This document shows, one piece after another, positions 40,945 to 50,023 of a stretch of 64,000 nucleotides of DNA; position 1 is the first letter of the stretch, and each line of letters begins with the position of its first letter. Both the position numbers and the translations under genes were made by a program. The stretch comes from an uncultured Collinsella sp. (GTDB taxonomy: Bacteria > Actinomycetota > Coriobacteriia > Coriobacteriales > Coriobacteriaceae). The stretch is taken from NCBI GenBank assembly GCA_959023295.1, contig CAUFBM010000005.1, positions 65,690 to 129,689 on the forward strand, in the 5' to 3' direction. The notes beneath the pieces are model-generated. The model was not told where the DNA came from and made no database searches. It was given only the letters and a program-made list of their open reading frames with translations.

Positions 40945-43386
40945 GTGGCAGAGCGTCCGACATACAAGCTCAGGTTTCTCGACCCCAAAAAGCGTTTTCC
41001 ATCGATGCCAGAGCAGCCTGCGGGGCGCTCATATGGTGTTGTCTGGAAAGTCTTTGGCGAGGACCCCAAAGAGTCGTGCTATGTCGTCGAATTCGTCGGC
41101 AAAACTCACATATCGCTCTTGGGCTACGTGAGCGTGTCGGGCAAGGTTTATAAGGTTGACCGCCCTGTTCGGGAAGTACCGTTGCCCGAGGACCCTGACA
41201 TGGAGCTGGTCCTTCACGAGTCCGATTCCAGTATTGGCGAGATTATGGTGAGGGAAGCTAACGGTGCAATGCGCGCGTGTGCGCGAACTGCCGGCTCTCC
41301 CGAAGGCCCCATGCGCGAGCAGTCCGACCACGAGACATGGAATTCGACCCGCGCCCTTCCTTACGGCGAGTTCATGGCCTCGATGTTCTTGCGCTACGTG
41401 ATATTTGCCAACTACGAAAGCGCTCTTGCGAACACGACGGGCGTCGACGGTCTCGATGTAGACATGCAAAACGTTGTCGACAAGATCAAACTCGTAAAGT
41501 TGCCCGAGCCGGTCGAGGTGTTTTTGGGCTTTGACACGGCACCGCTCCCCGATGCTATCGAGACGCTGCTTTACCGTGTTGACCATGCCGAGAATCCGAG
41601 CGGTATCGAGCGCTATGCCGCCGCTCTTATGAGCGAGATCGACTTGCCCCGCCTGCGCACCATTGCTGCCAAGTCCGAAATGAGCCTAGCGCGCATCGAC
41701 CGCTCAAAGCTGTTCTATCTCAATTTTGATCGTAGCCTGCTGGACCAGGACGAGATTGACATGCTGCTTGCCATCGAGTGCCGTCTCAACCGCCTCTCCG
41801 GCATCCTTGAGCGCATCGGGGCTGGATTGGTCCCCGCGGCATCCTCGCCGAGCCTTGAGGGCTGCGCGCTCTTTGATGCGTGGCATATCGCCAAGACAAC
41901 CAACGATGTTCCCCGACTGCTCGATACGACCTCGAGCGACAACCCGTGGGGCAAACCCGGAACGGTAGCTTGCCAGCCGGGCGGTGAGTGGGATGTGCGT
42001 ACCCGCTTCGCGCGTATCGTCGAGGCGCTTAACGTGGTCACACGGCTCGACTATACCTATCGGGCAAACGTTGCCGAGGGGATTATGCTCGTTCGGTTTG
42101 GGCACTCTGTCGTGGGTGCCATGCCACAGCGTGAATACGACGCTCAGGAGGATGTCTGGCGCGAGTTGGACGAGAACGCGCGTGTGATTTGGGCCGCGGA
42201 GCACGACGCGCGCGTGGCGCTTACGCTGGCAGCGGCTTGCTTTGCCGCAGGTGCCTGCATTGCGCGCTGCTATGTTCAGATTGCGGCTCCCGACGGCGAG
42301 CAGGGCGAGCGCGTCATTGCAACATATTCCTTTGGGCGTGCGGCCTATCTGGCCAATTGCGTGCCTGTCGCCAAGGATCTTGAGAGCATGGATATGGACG
42401 ATATGCCGTGCAAGCGCATGCTTGAGGCATATGAGTCGGATGCGCCGGATGCGATTGAGCCTGCGGAGGTTCACGTTCGCCCGCGTGACGACCACCGTTC
42501 GCTGCCGCCGGCGTTGCGCGACCTGCTGCTTGCCGATACGGCTGATGAGCTCGAGGTCATGGAGATGGACGATGACCCGTATGTGGCGCGCGTCGTTGAG
42601 TTGCGCGAGCAGGCAAAAGTTGACCGTGCAAGCGCGTTTGAGGGCTTCTCCCGTCTTGTTGAGGAGCTGGAGGCCAAGTGTGCCGTTGCCGAGCTTTTGG
42701 CAACGGGTCCGGTCCAGACGCAGTTTTGCGACAACCAGCTGGTACGCATGGTGCTGCCGGTAATGGAGGAAGACCGCTCCGTTCGTATTTTGCGTGCTCC
42801 CGATGCGCTGTACTTTGCCCAGCACGAGATCTGCAGTTATTACGCCGAGCAGGAGGATTTTGAACGGGCATTGCCCGAGGTGCGTCGTCTTTACGATCTG
42901 GCTCGCTCGTCCATGCAGTCGCACTTTGCGCTCATCAACGTGCTGGCGCGCCTGGAGCGCTTTGACGAGATTATCGAGGTGGCGCGCCACGGCCTGCGCA
43001 TTGCCAGTGACCGTTCCGCAATCGGTTATCTGTTCTATCGTCTGGCGTTTGCCTATTGGAACTGCGACCAGCTCGAGCTCGCGTTGGCGTGCTACCGCCT
43101 CGTGCCGCGCGGCGAGGAGTCGGGTGGTAGCGCGCTGGAAGAAATGCAGGGCCTTATGAACGAGATGGGCGTCAATGAGCCGCCGACGTTCGAGGATGCG
43201 GTTGAGACCATCCGTAAGGCCGGGCTCGAGCTGCCTCCCGTGTCCGCCGTGACCAACCAGCTGGCGGATGCCGCCGTGCAGCTGGTCGATAACGGCTTCT
43301 TTTTCCTGGCGCGCGTCTGCATCTTCCAAATGTGGCGCACCATGGGCAACGATGAGCTCGGCTCCCTCAGCCGCTCGCTGGGGTAG
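40945..43386 (+). CDS. Large soluble TPR-like protein, unknown
   Basis: This 813-residue protein has no signal peptide or clear membrane helix. The N-terminal about 90 residues are basic and beta-rich (YKLRFLDPKKRFPSM). The middle holds an Ala-rich hydrophobic stretch near 425-445. From about 610 to 760 it reads as tetratricopeptide-like helix pairs (YFAQHEICSYYAEQEDFERA, YRLAFAYWNCDQLELALACY). I cannot assign a function. A GTG start at 40945 is used; the nearest purine-rich site is AGGGTGAT. The gene is isolated between tRNAs and an AAA+ ATPase gene. Confidence 0.7.
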   Translation: MAERPTYKLRFLDPKKRFPSMPEQPAGRSYGVVWKVFGEDPKESCYVVEFVGKTHISLLGYVSVSGKVYKVDRPVREVPLPEDPDMELVLHESDSSIGEIMVREANGAMRACARTAGSPEGPMREQSDHETWNSTRALPYGEFMASMFLRYVIFANYESALANTTGVDGLDVDMQNVVDKIKLVKLPEPVEVFLGFDTAPLPDAIETLLYRVDHAENPSGIERYAAALMSEIDLPRLRTIAAKSEMSLARIDRSKLFYLNFDRSLLDQDEIDMLLAIECRLNRLSGILERIGAGLVPAASSPSLEGCALFDAWHIAKTTNDVPRLLDTTSSDNPWGKPGTVACQPGGEWDVRTRFARIVEALNVVTRLDYTYRANVAEGIMLVRFGHSVVGAMPQREYDAQEDVWRELDENARVIWAAEHDARVALTLAAACFAAGACIARCYVQIAAPDGEQGERVIATYSFGRAAYLANCVPVAKDLESMDMDDMPCKRMLEAYESDAPDAIEPAEVHVRPRDDHRSLPPALRDLLLADTADELEVMEMDDDPYVARVVELREQAKVDRASAFEGFSRLVEELEAKCAVAELLATGPVQTQFCDNQLVRMVLPVMEEDRSVRILRAPDALYFAQHEICSYYAEQEDFERALPEVRRLYDLARSSMQSHFALINVLARLERFDEIIEVARHGLRIASDRSAIGYLFYRLAFAYWNCDQLELALACYRLVPRGEESGGSALEEMQGLMNEMGVNEPPTFEDAVETIRKAGLELPPVSAVTNQLADAAVQLVDNGFFFLARVCIFQMWRTMGNDELGSLSRSLG

Positions 43387-43475
43387 GGGCGATATAGAGG
43401 GGCCGCACTGCGCTATTTGTATCGGCGCGGGCGGGAGGACCCGGCAGGATCGGTAAGGCATAAAGCCGCCGAGCC

Positions 43476-43529
43476 TGCTAAAACTGTTAAACTCTGCTAA
43501 AGTTGCTAAACTTTGTTAAAGTTGTTAAA
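43476..43529 (+). repeat. Iteron-like array upstream of the AAA+ ATPase gene
   Basis: Six copies of TGYTAAA start at 43476, 43485, 43495, 43504, 43514 and 43523, spaced 9, 10, 9, 10, 9 bp. The array ends 20 bp before the ATG at 43549 and overlaps the expected promoter/leader. Confidence 0.75.
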
Positions 43530-43548
43530 ACTAGCAGAGGAGGGCAGA

Positions 43549-44631
43549 ATGACGAAAGCTGTTAACCCCTTTAAGCCAACGGCGGGCATGAATCCGCCTG
43601 AGCTTATCGGACGGGACACTGTTTTGGATGACTTTGCCGAGGCTCTTGAGAATGGTCCTGGTGCCCCCGATCGACTCATGCGCATCTCGGGCGTCCGAGG
43701 CACAGGTAAAACGGTGCTCCTTAATGCATTGGGTGACCTTGCACGCAAAAAAGGATTCGAGGTCGTTGACGTTGCCTCCAATGCTGGTTTTTGCAATAGA
43801 ATCCTCGAGGCTCTGCAGCGAAACGTTCGTCTTGAATCAATCTCGATTTCCCCATCGATTTTAGGGGTCAGCCTTGGCTCCATGGAGATGTCGAAGTCGG
43901 CCTCTCATCTGGGCGAGGCGATGTACGATGCTGCGAAGCGCGGTGGTCTGCTCATTACGCTCGACGAGATCCAGGATGCCTCAACTGAGGAAATGCGCGA
44001 GCTAGGCAATGAGATGCAGCTCTTGATTCGCCAAGGAGCGAATGTCGCTTTCGCTTTCGCCGGGCTGCCGACATCGGTAGATGGCGTGGTGGTGGATGAT
44101 ACGTTGACGTTCCTTCAGCGAGCCAAACATGTTGAACTTACTCGGCTTTCCGATTTTGAAGTTGGCGGATCGTTTGAGGATACGATGAGACGAGCGGGCA
44201 AGGAGCTCGACAAAGGTGCCGCTGAGCTATTAACAAAAGCTTCGGCAGGCTATCCCTTTATGGTCCAGCTGGTCGGATATTACGCTTGGCAGGTTGCTGC
44301 GCGCAGTGGGGCGGAGAGCGTGAGCGAAGAGGCGGCTCGTAAGGGTATCCAGGCGGCTCTTGATAGCTTTAATGCTATGGTGATTGCCCCAGCGCTGCGC
44401 AGGGTGTCGGAACGGCAGTTTCAGTATCTCGCGGCGATGGCTCAATGCGAGGGCGTCGATATCGCCAACGGCGATATCGCCAAGAAGATGGGTTTGTCGG
44501 CGAACAAAGTTGGGTCATATCGCAAGCGTCTGATCGATGCGGGGTTGATTGAGCCCGCGGGCTATGGCTGTGTTTCGTTTGCAATTCCGTACATGCGCGA
44601 TTATCTGTTGGAGACCGTTCGAGAGGACTAA
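43549..44631 (+). CDS. AAA+ ATPase with C-terminal winged helix (Orc1/Cdc6-like architecture)
   Basis: This 360-residue P-loop ATPase has Walker A SGVRGTGKT (about 47-55), Walker B LLITLDEIQDAS (about 136-147), a sensor-like FAFAGLPTS and a helical lid. The C-terminal domain (ISERQFQYLAAMAQ-like, then ANGDIAKKMGLSANKVGSYRKRLIDAGLI) is a winged helix for DNA binding. It resembles standalone ATPases in mobile or defence contexts and archaeal Orc1/Cdc6. Its DNA target may be the iteron array just upstream. ATG 43549 follows AGAGGAGGG. Codon use is less GC-biased than in housekeeping neighbours, which may suggest transfer. Confidence 0.75.
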   Translation: MTKAVNPFKPTAGMNPPELIGRDTVLDDFAEALENGPGAPDRLMRISGVRGTGKTVLLNALGDLARKKGFEVVDVASNAGFCNRILEALQRNVRLESISISPSILGVSLGSMEMSKSASHLGEAMYDAAKRGGLLITLDEIQDASTEEMRELGNEMQLLIRQGANVAFAFAGLPTSVDGVVVDDTLTFLQRAKHVELTRLSDFEVGGSFEDTMRRAGKELDKGAAELLTKASAGYPFMVQLVGYYAWQVAARSGAESVSEEAARKGIQAALDSFNAMVIAPALRRVSERQFQYLAAMAQCEGVDIANGDIAKKMGLSANKVGSYRKRLIDAGLIEPAGYGCVSFAIPYMRDYLLETVRED

Positions 44632-44680
44632 TAAAGAATGGGCTGTCCGCGCTGTCGCTGGGGCCGTCCTTGTATCTTTG

Positions 44681-44735
44681 TCTCAATCTGTAACATCTGG
44701 AGGGGATTACGGCCTGCAGATGTTACAGATTGAGA
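44681..44735. repeat. Perfect 19-bp inverted repeat after the ATPase gene
   Basis: TCTCAATCTGTAACATCTG (44681-44699) and its exact complement (44717-44735) flank a 17-nt loop. No T-run follows. It could be a REP-like palindrome or a processing/termination hairpin. Confidence 0.8.
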
Positions 44736-44797
44736 TGATTGACTGAGACGTTTACTGGTAAAAGAGAGGTAAAAGAGGAAACGCCTCAAAATTCCCC

Positions 44798-44826
44798 TTG
44801 CCCAACTTCGGCTGTTTGGTTACTAT
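44798..44826 (+). promoter_or_regulatory. tRNA-Ser promoter
   Basis: TTGCCC (44798-44803), 17 bp, TACTAT (44821-44826). Confidence 0.65.
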
Positions 44827-44840
44827 AGAACGGCTGTTAC

Positions 44841-44931
44841 GGAGAGCTGACCGAGAGGCCGAAGGTGCTCGCCTGCTAAGCGAGTATGCCCCAAAAGGGC
44901 ATCTGGGGTTCGAATCCCCAGCTCTCCGCCA
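44841..44931 (+). tRNA. tRNA-Ser (GCT)
   Basis: This 91-nt class II tRNA has acceptor GGAGAGC/GCTCTCC, anticodon loop CTGCTAA with GCT, a long variable arm (ATGCCCCAAAAGGGCAT) and encoded GCCA. Confidence 0.95.
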
Positions 44932-44945
44932 GTATGACTTTGAAG

Positions 44946-45013
44946 AAGGGTCCCATTTGGGGCCCTTTTTTATTATCAAGAATGGCGGCTGGGGATTAGA
45001 GTCCGAAAGGGCG
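44946..45013 (+). repeat. tRNA-Ser terminator and degenerate inverted T-arm copy
   Basis: AAGGGTCCC/GGGGCCCTT with a T-run (44946-44972) terminates the tRNA. It is followed by GGCTGGGGATTAGAGTCCG (from 44987), a two-change inverted copy of this tRNA's own T-arm, as at the other tRNA loci. No second tail copy is found. Confidence 0.65.
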
Positions 45014-45107
45014 TGAACATTAGGCAAACACGGGGCGCTTGAAAACGGGGAGACCCAGGCGTGCTCGTGCACCCCGGTGTGGGGTTCCGAGGGGATGGAG
45101 TAGAAAT

Positions 45108-46334
45108 ATGGTAAAGGTCGGGCTGCGTAAGCCGAATCTAAAGACATCACTCAAGGCAAGAACGACCGGCAGAGCGAAGCGCGCGGTAAGGCGGGCGATA
45201 ATCCCCGGCTATGGTAAGAAGGGCATGGGGTGGATCAAAAATCCGAAGAAGGCTGCTTACAATGCCGTATGCAGCAGAACGACCGTCGGAGTTGGGGATG
45301 TCGCTCGCGCCGTTGCTAAATCAGGCGCTCGGAGCTCGGCGTCAAGGACGTCCTCAATTACTGTTTCATCGCATGAAATTACACCTTTGGCGAAGCCTGA
45401 ACAGAAATCTCTCACTCGAGAGATTACGTCGGTTGACAGGGCAAACAAGGCGCTTTTGCTATGCTTCCTTCTTGGGTGGTCGGGCGCTCATAGGGCGTAT
45501 GCACGGATGTGGGGTAGCTTCTTTCTATATCTCTTTACCTTTGGCCTTTTTGGATTTGGTTGGCTGTTTGATATTGTGACACTACTGATGAGACGCTCCG
45601 AGCTAAGGCGTCTCGGCGACAGTGATCCGACTCAACAGCAAGTGCCATGTTCCGTTGATTCTACATTCGATCGAAATGTCGCCGACTCCGGAAATTGGGA
45701 ACAGCGTGGAGATGGGGAGGCTGCGGCTCGGCTAGAGCTTCAACGTAAAAACCGTGCCTATATGGAAGAAAACGGCATCGACGTGGAGATGTTTACCGAG
45801 GAAAAGGTCGCGGCGGACGCCTTGCGAACCATTGAGTCGGTATGCCCGTGCATGCTTAGGTTTGACCGAGGCATGAGCGAAGAGGAGCCAAGCATCAGCT
45901 TTTGCTCTCCAACAAAGACGGGGAAAATGCCCAAGAATGTCGTCGAGGCCCGCATTTACCATCAGGATGTGAAGCTATTGATGGATTCCCACGGCTTCGA
46001 ATTGCCGGAGTATGGTGACAGCATCAATGTCATGATTAGTTATCTAGCTGATGGGCGCATAAATAAAGTCGATATCCATGGGTTCCATAATGGCCGCTCC
46101 GTTAGTGTCTCCATTCGCAGGCGGAGCGACGATCTTGTTATGACGAGTGCGGGCACCATCGGAGAAACGGGTGCCTGGCAATCGCTGTGTCCTGGGGCAG
46201 ACCCCTCATCTGGGGATCTTTTCAGGGCCTTGACCAAGGAGGTCGAAAGGATCTACTGGCATGCCCGGTGGACCCGTTTTCAAGGTCCGAAAAGACACAG
46301 CGAAGGTAAACGGCTAGCAATGTCGCTTTGGTGA
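45108..46334 (+). CDS. TM2-domain membrane protein
   Basis: This 408-residue protein has a very basic N-terminal about 75 residues and then a Ser/Thr-rich linker. Two transmembrane helices with the TM2 pattern follow: KALLLCFLLGWSGAHRAYA and GFGWLFDIVTLL (about 112-160). Positively charged RRSELRRLGD comes next, then an acidic linker and a C-terminal domain (about 245-400) I do not recognise. TM2 domains are widespread with no common function. Codon use is mixed, with more AT than the neighbours. The start at ATG 45108 has only a modest GGAG upstream. Confidence 0.7.
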   Translation: MVKVGLRKPNLKTSLKARTTGRAKRAVRRAIIPGYGKKGMGWIKNPKKAAYNAVCSRTTVGVGDVARAVAKSGARSSASRTSSITVSSHEITPLAKPEQKSLTREITSVDRANKALLLCFLLGWSGAHRAYARMWGSFFLYLFTFGLFGFGWLFDIVTLLMRRSELRRLGDSDPTQQQVPCSVDSTFDRNVADSGNWEQRGDGEAAARLELQRKNRAYMEENGIDVEMFTEEKVAADALRTIESVCPCMLRFDRGMSEEEPSISFCSPTKTGKMPKNVVEARIYHQDVKLLMDSHGFELPEYGDSINVMISYLADGRINKVDIHGFHNGRSVSVSIRRRSDDLVMTSAGTIGETGAWQSLCPGADPSSGDLFRALTKEVERIYWHARWTRFQGPKRHSEGKRLAMSLW

Positions 46335-46363
46335 TTCTGACGCATCCCGTTTAAGAGGTATTC

Positions 46364-46391
46364 AAAAAGAGGCGCCCCGTTGGACGCCTCT
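46364..46391 (-). terminator. Terminator of the D,D-carboxypeptidase gene
   Basis: AGAGGCG/CGCCTCT arms (46368-46374, 46385-46391) are followed on the minus strand by TTTTT. Confidence 0.8.
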
Positions 46392-46420
46392 CCAATCTCA
46401 AATGTAATGTTCCCCCAGCC

Positions 46421-47761
46421 CTACACCTCGGGCGCCTTGGCGATGGTCTCGCTTTCTGCCGTAAGCGGGCGATTGTCGATGCGGCGGCCCAGGCGGTCGA
46501 GCTTCACAAGGAGCCACTCAATGGGATTCGGCCCCGAGCCTTCCTCGTCGGCAACCAAATCCATGACGGCGATCTTGGTGCCGTCTTGCTTGAGCATCAC
46601 GCTACCCACCTTGTCGCCTACATGTACCGTGCCCGAAAGGTCATCATAGGTAACCTTCTCGGTCACCTCTCCGGCAAGCGCAAAGACGGTCGCCTGAGCT
46701 GCGGGATCGGCGAGCGTGGCATCGATCGTCTTGTCCGTCCAATCGGTCTGGCCAATGCGCGCGATGAGCGGATTGCCGTTGGCAGTCTTTTCCTGCGTGT
46801 TGGCGATCGCAACCGTCACCTTGTGGCCGTAGTACCAGTTGGCAAGGGCGGCCGTGTCGGCAAAGCGCTGATCGGTGGTGCTGGAGTTCAAGACGACGGT
46901 GTAGGTCTCGTCGCCATCGCGGTTGTAGGCTGCCGTAAAGCAATAGCCGGCATCGTCGGTGGTGCCGGTCTTACCGCCGATATTGCCGTCCTGCCCCAGC
47001 AGCTCATTGTGCGTATCCATGGAATGCGAATGGTCGGAACCGTCGGCGCCCGTAACCTCAATCCAGGAATCATCGCTCGCCACGATTTCGCGGAACGTAT
47101 CGCTCTTCATTGCCTCCTGCATCATCAGGGCTACATCGTGCGCGGTAGAGTGCATGTCGCCGGCCCACTCATCAAAGTCCAGACCGTGCGGATTCTCAAA
47201 AAGCGTTCCCGTGCAGCCGAGCTTTTTAGCGCGCTCGTTCATGGCCTTTACAAAGGTGGCCACGGCGTCTTTGGTCTTGGGGTCGATCTTTTTGCCCACG
47301 TGCTCGGCAAGCGCGATGGCGGCATCGTTGCCCGAGGGGATCATCAGACCGCGCAGAGCTTGCTCCACGGTGAGCTCGTCGCCTTCGAGCAGGCCGGCGG
47401 TCGAGTTGCCTACGGTGGCGGCAGCATTGCTCACCGTGATCTTCTCGTCCATTTTGCAGTTCTCGACGGTCAGAATCGCAGTCATGACCTTGGTAATTGA
47501 GGCGATCTTGACCTGCTCGTCGGCACTTCGGGCGTAATAGACGGAACCGTCCTTGCTCATGACGATGGCGTTGGTCGCATCGATATCGGGCAGATTCTCG
47601 GTCGTGATGCCGCGGGCGTCGGCGGTCTTGCCGCAAACGATATCAGTCGTAAGCACCTGGGCGTTGGCGATAGACGGCACGCCGGCAGCAAGGGCGAGAG
47701 CGCAGGCAATGCCGGCGGTCAGTTGCGCGGAGCGCTTTACAAGAGAACTAAGGGTCTTCAC
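46421..47761 (-). CDS. dacA: D-alanyl-D-alanine carboxypeptidase (S11, DacA-like)
   Basis: This low-molecular-weight penicillin-binding protein trims the terminal D-Ala of peptidoglycan stem peptides outside the membrane. From a GTG at 47761 it has 446 residues. A signal peptide ends ANA|QV (about 34). SITK (88-91), SGN (143-145) and KTG (264-266) form the active site, and a PBP5-like C-terminal domain follows. There is no clear C-terminal anchor helix. The open frame extends upstream past a -10-like TATACT (47806-47801), so the longer starts are unlikely; the start codon remains uncertain (TTG at 47799 is an alternative). It is divergent from a VanRS-like pair. Confidence 0.87.
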   Translation of the reverse strand: MKTLSSLVKRSAQLTAGIACALALAAGVPSIANAQVLTTDIVCGKTADARGITTENLPDIDATNAIVMSKDGSVYYARSADEQVKIASITKVMTAILTVENCKMDEKITVSNAAATVGNSTAGLLEGDELTVEQALRGLMIPSGNDAAIALAEHVGKKIDPKTKDAVATFVKAMNERAKKLGCTGTLFENPHGLDFDEWAGDMHSTAHDVALMMQEAMKSDTFREIVASDDSWIEVTGADGSDHSHSMDTHNELLGQDGNIGGKTGTTDDAGYCFTAAYNRDGDETYTVVLNSSTTDQRFADTAALANWYYGHKVTVAIANTQEKTANGNPLIARIGQTDWTDKTIDATLADPAAQATVFALAGEVTEKVTYDDLSGTVHVGDKVGSVMLKQDGTKIAVMDLVADEEGSGPNPIEWLLVKLDRLGRRIDNRPLTAESETIAKAPEV

Positions 47762-47960
47762 AGATTTCGCTTTCGACGGGATGGTCTCTTTAGAGTTCAA
47801 AGTATATCGTTTACCGGCGTGGACAATCAGTGCGCGGGCGTGCGCGGCCCATGTCTGCGCCCGAACGGACGCATAGGTGCTTAAGGTCGACTTAAACGAC
47901 CGCGCTTGTTGTGTGTGGCGCGCGCTGCCTCGGGCATAATGGAGCGCGAGAGGAGCACGC

Positions 47961-48656
47961 ATGAATGAGCGCATTTTGGTAGTTGATGACGAGAAGGCCA
48001 TCGCCGACCTGGTCGGTATCTACCTTACAAAAGAGGGCTTTGATGTTCAGATTGCCTATAGCGGAGCAGATGCTGCCAAGGCGATTTTGGAGCAGGAGTT
48101 CGATCTGGCGCTGCTGGACGTCATGCTGCCCGATATCGACGGCTTTGAGTTGCTGCGTACCATCCGCGCTGGCCATACCTATCCCGTTATTATGCTGACG
48201 GCGCGCGATGCCCAGCAGGATAAGATCGAGGGCCTCTCACTGGGTGCAGACGATTACGTGGTCAAGCCGTTCCGTCCGCTGGAGCTCATAGCGCGCGTTC
48301 ATGCTCAACTCCGTCGTTACACCAGCTACGGCAGCCGCGCACAGGCGGTCGAATCGCCGACCATCCAGCTCGATGGCCTCGAGATCAACCGCGATGCTCG
48401 TTGTGTGACGGTGGACGGTGCACCGGTGCGCCTCACGCCCATCGAGTATTCCATCTTGCTGTATCTGGTCGAGCATCGTGGCAGCGTGGTGGCCGTGGGG
48501 GACCTGTTCCGCGCGGTGTGGAACGAGGATTTTATGCCCGGCTCCAACAATACGGTGATGGTGCACATCCGCCATCTGCGCGAAAAGATCGGCGATGATG
48601 CCCAAAAGCCGCGCTTTATCAAAAACGTCTGGGGCGTCGGCTACATAATCGAATAA
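47961..48656 (+). CDS. OmpR-family response regulator, VanR-like
   Basis: This 231-residue regulator has a receiver domain (phospho-acceptor Asp53 in LLDVMLPD, Lys near 102 in DDYVVKPF) and a C-terminal winged-helix DNA-binding domain (LTPIEYSILLYLVEHRGSVV, FIKNVWGVGYIIE). Sequence style is that of VanR/PhoP-type regulators. GAGAGGAG precedes the ATG. It is transcribed with the following kinase gene and divergent from dacA, which makes dacA a plausible target. Confidence 0.9.
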   Translation: MNERILVVDDEKAIADLVGIYLTKEGFDVQIAYSGADAAKAILEQEFDLALLDVMLPDIDGFELLRTIRAGHTYPVIMLTARDAQQDKIEGLSLGADDYVVKPFRPLELIARVHAQLRRYTSYGSRAQAVESPTIQLDGLEINRDARCVTVDGAPVRLTPIEYSILLYLVEHRGSVVAVGDLFRAVWNEDFMPGSNNTVMVHIRHLREKIGDDAQKPRFIKNVWGVGYIIE

Positions 48657-48681
48657 CGCCTTTGGTGGTGGGGAAGTGGAT

Positions 48682-49920
48682 ATGACAAAAGACGATAGAC
48701 GGGTATTCGAGGTGCCCGATCGACTCTTTGAATACATAAGGGCGGTCGTCGACAACCGCGCGCTTGCGACGGTGCTGCTCTTTTTGCTGAGTCTGCTACT
48801 CATCGGCATTGACAATATTGTTGGCATCCTGGCAGTTCTGCTCATTGGCTTCTTGCTGATCGATCGATTCGAAATCGTTCGCCGCTGCGTGGTAATCGGC
48901 GGTGCCGCGTGGACGATTACGCTGGCGATCGGGGCCATGGCGCTTGGCGGTATTGGCGAGCCCGTGTTCTTTGACGCCGCTTTTGTGTTCAACATGCTTG
49001 GCTTTGTGCTGGCGCTTGCCGTGTGCGTCCTGTTCTTTTGCGGACGTGCCCTGTATTACCAGGGCTATGAACAGGGCGAGCAGCATGCCGACCGCGTGAT
49101 CGCCGCCCGTATTCAGGACCGTCTGATCGATAGCCCCGACACGTGGGATACCATCGACGGCGACTTTCTCGAGGTCGAAGGTGCGCTCAACCGGGCGCGC
49201 GATTGCGAGCGTAAGGTTCAACAAGCCTTGCGCGACGAATCGCATCGTAAAGATGACCTGGTTACGTATCTGGCGCACGATCTGCGCACGCCGCTTGCCA
49301 GCGTGGTGGGCTATCTTTCGCTCCTGCAGGAGGCTCCTGATTTGCCGCTTGAGCAGCGTGCACGCTTTACGGGCGTGGCGCTCGACAAGGCCCACCGGCT
49401 CGACGCGCTCATCGAGGAGTTCTTCGACATCACGCGTTTCGATTTCCACGATATCGTGCTTACCCGCGCCTACGTCGATTTGGGGCTATTGCTGGCGCAG
49501 ATGGCCGACGAGTTCTATCCCATTCTCAACGAACAGCACAAGGAAGCCCAGGTTGATATCTGCGAGGACCTGACGGTGCTCGTGGACGGCGACAAGATGG
49601 CGCGCGTATTCAACAACATCATGAAAAACGCCGTTGCCTATAGCTATGAAGGCTCGATGATCACGATCGAGGCCAGGCGTTTGGGCGACGGTGGCGTACG
49701 CGTACGATTTGTGAACCAGGGCGATCCGATCCCTGAGCCAAAGCTCAAGGTGATCTTTGAGAAGTTTTATCGCCTGGATGCAGCGCGTGCGACCAATCGC
49801 GGCGGTGCTGGGCTGGGCCTCGCCATCGCCAAGGAGATTGTATGCGCGCATGGCGGTACCATCGCGTGCGAATCGACGCCCGAGCATACCGTCTTTACCA
49901 TCGAGCTGCCTGCCGCGTAG
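48682..49920 (+). CDS. Sensor histidine kinase, VanS-like
   Basis: This 412-residue kinase has about four N-terminal transmembrane helices (about 29-121) and almost no extracellular domain. The dimerisation/phosphotransfer domain is LAHDLRTPLASVVGY (His199). The ATPase domain has the N-box RVFNNIMKNAVAYS and G-box GGAGLGLAIAKEIV. The start could be GTG 48676, two codons earlier; ATG 48682 has better spacing to GGTGGGGA. The lack of a sensory loop suggests intramembrane sensing. Confidence 0.87.
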   Translation: MTKDDRRVFEVPDRLFEYIRAVVDNRALATVLLFLLSLLLIGIDNIVGILAVLLIGFLLIDRFEIVRRCVVIGGAAWTITLAIGAMALGGIGEPVFFDAAFVFNMLGFVLALAVCVLFFCGRALYYQGYEQGEQHADRVIAARIQDRLIDSPDTWDTIDGDFLEVEGALNRARDCERKVQQALRDESHRKDDLVTYLAHDLRTPLASVVGYLSLLQEAPDLPLEQRARFTGVALDKAHRLDALIEEFFDITRFDFHDIVLTRAYVDLGLLLAQMADEFYPILNEQHKEAQVDICEDLTVLVDGDKMARVFNNIMKNAVAYSYEGSMITIEARRLGDGGVRVRFVNQGDPIPEPKLKVIFEKFYRLDAARATNRGGAGLGLAIAKEIVCAHGGTIACESTPEHTVFTIELPAA

Positions 49921-50023
49921 CGTAGGCGCCCTTACAAACACCTGACAATGCGCTCACGTGCATATGAGCCGCGATTTCTACTATCGATACTGCTGAATTG
50001 ATATCGATGTGGAGGTATGCGGT

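Noticed and set aside
43476..43529. CRISPR array
   Set aside because: The repeats are 7-bp units at 9-10 bp spacing without spacers. No CRISPR array was seen anywhere in the window.
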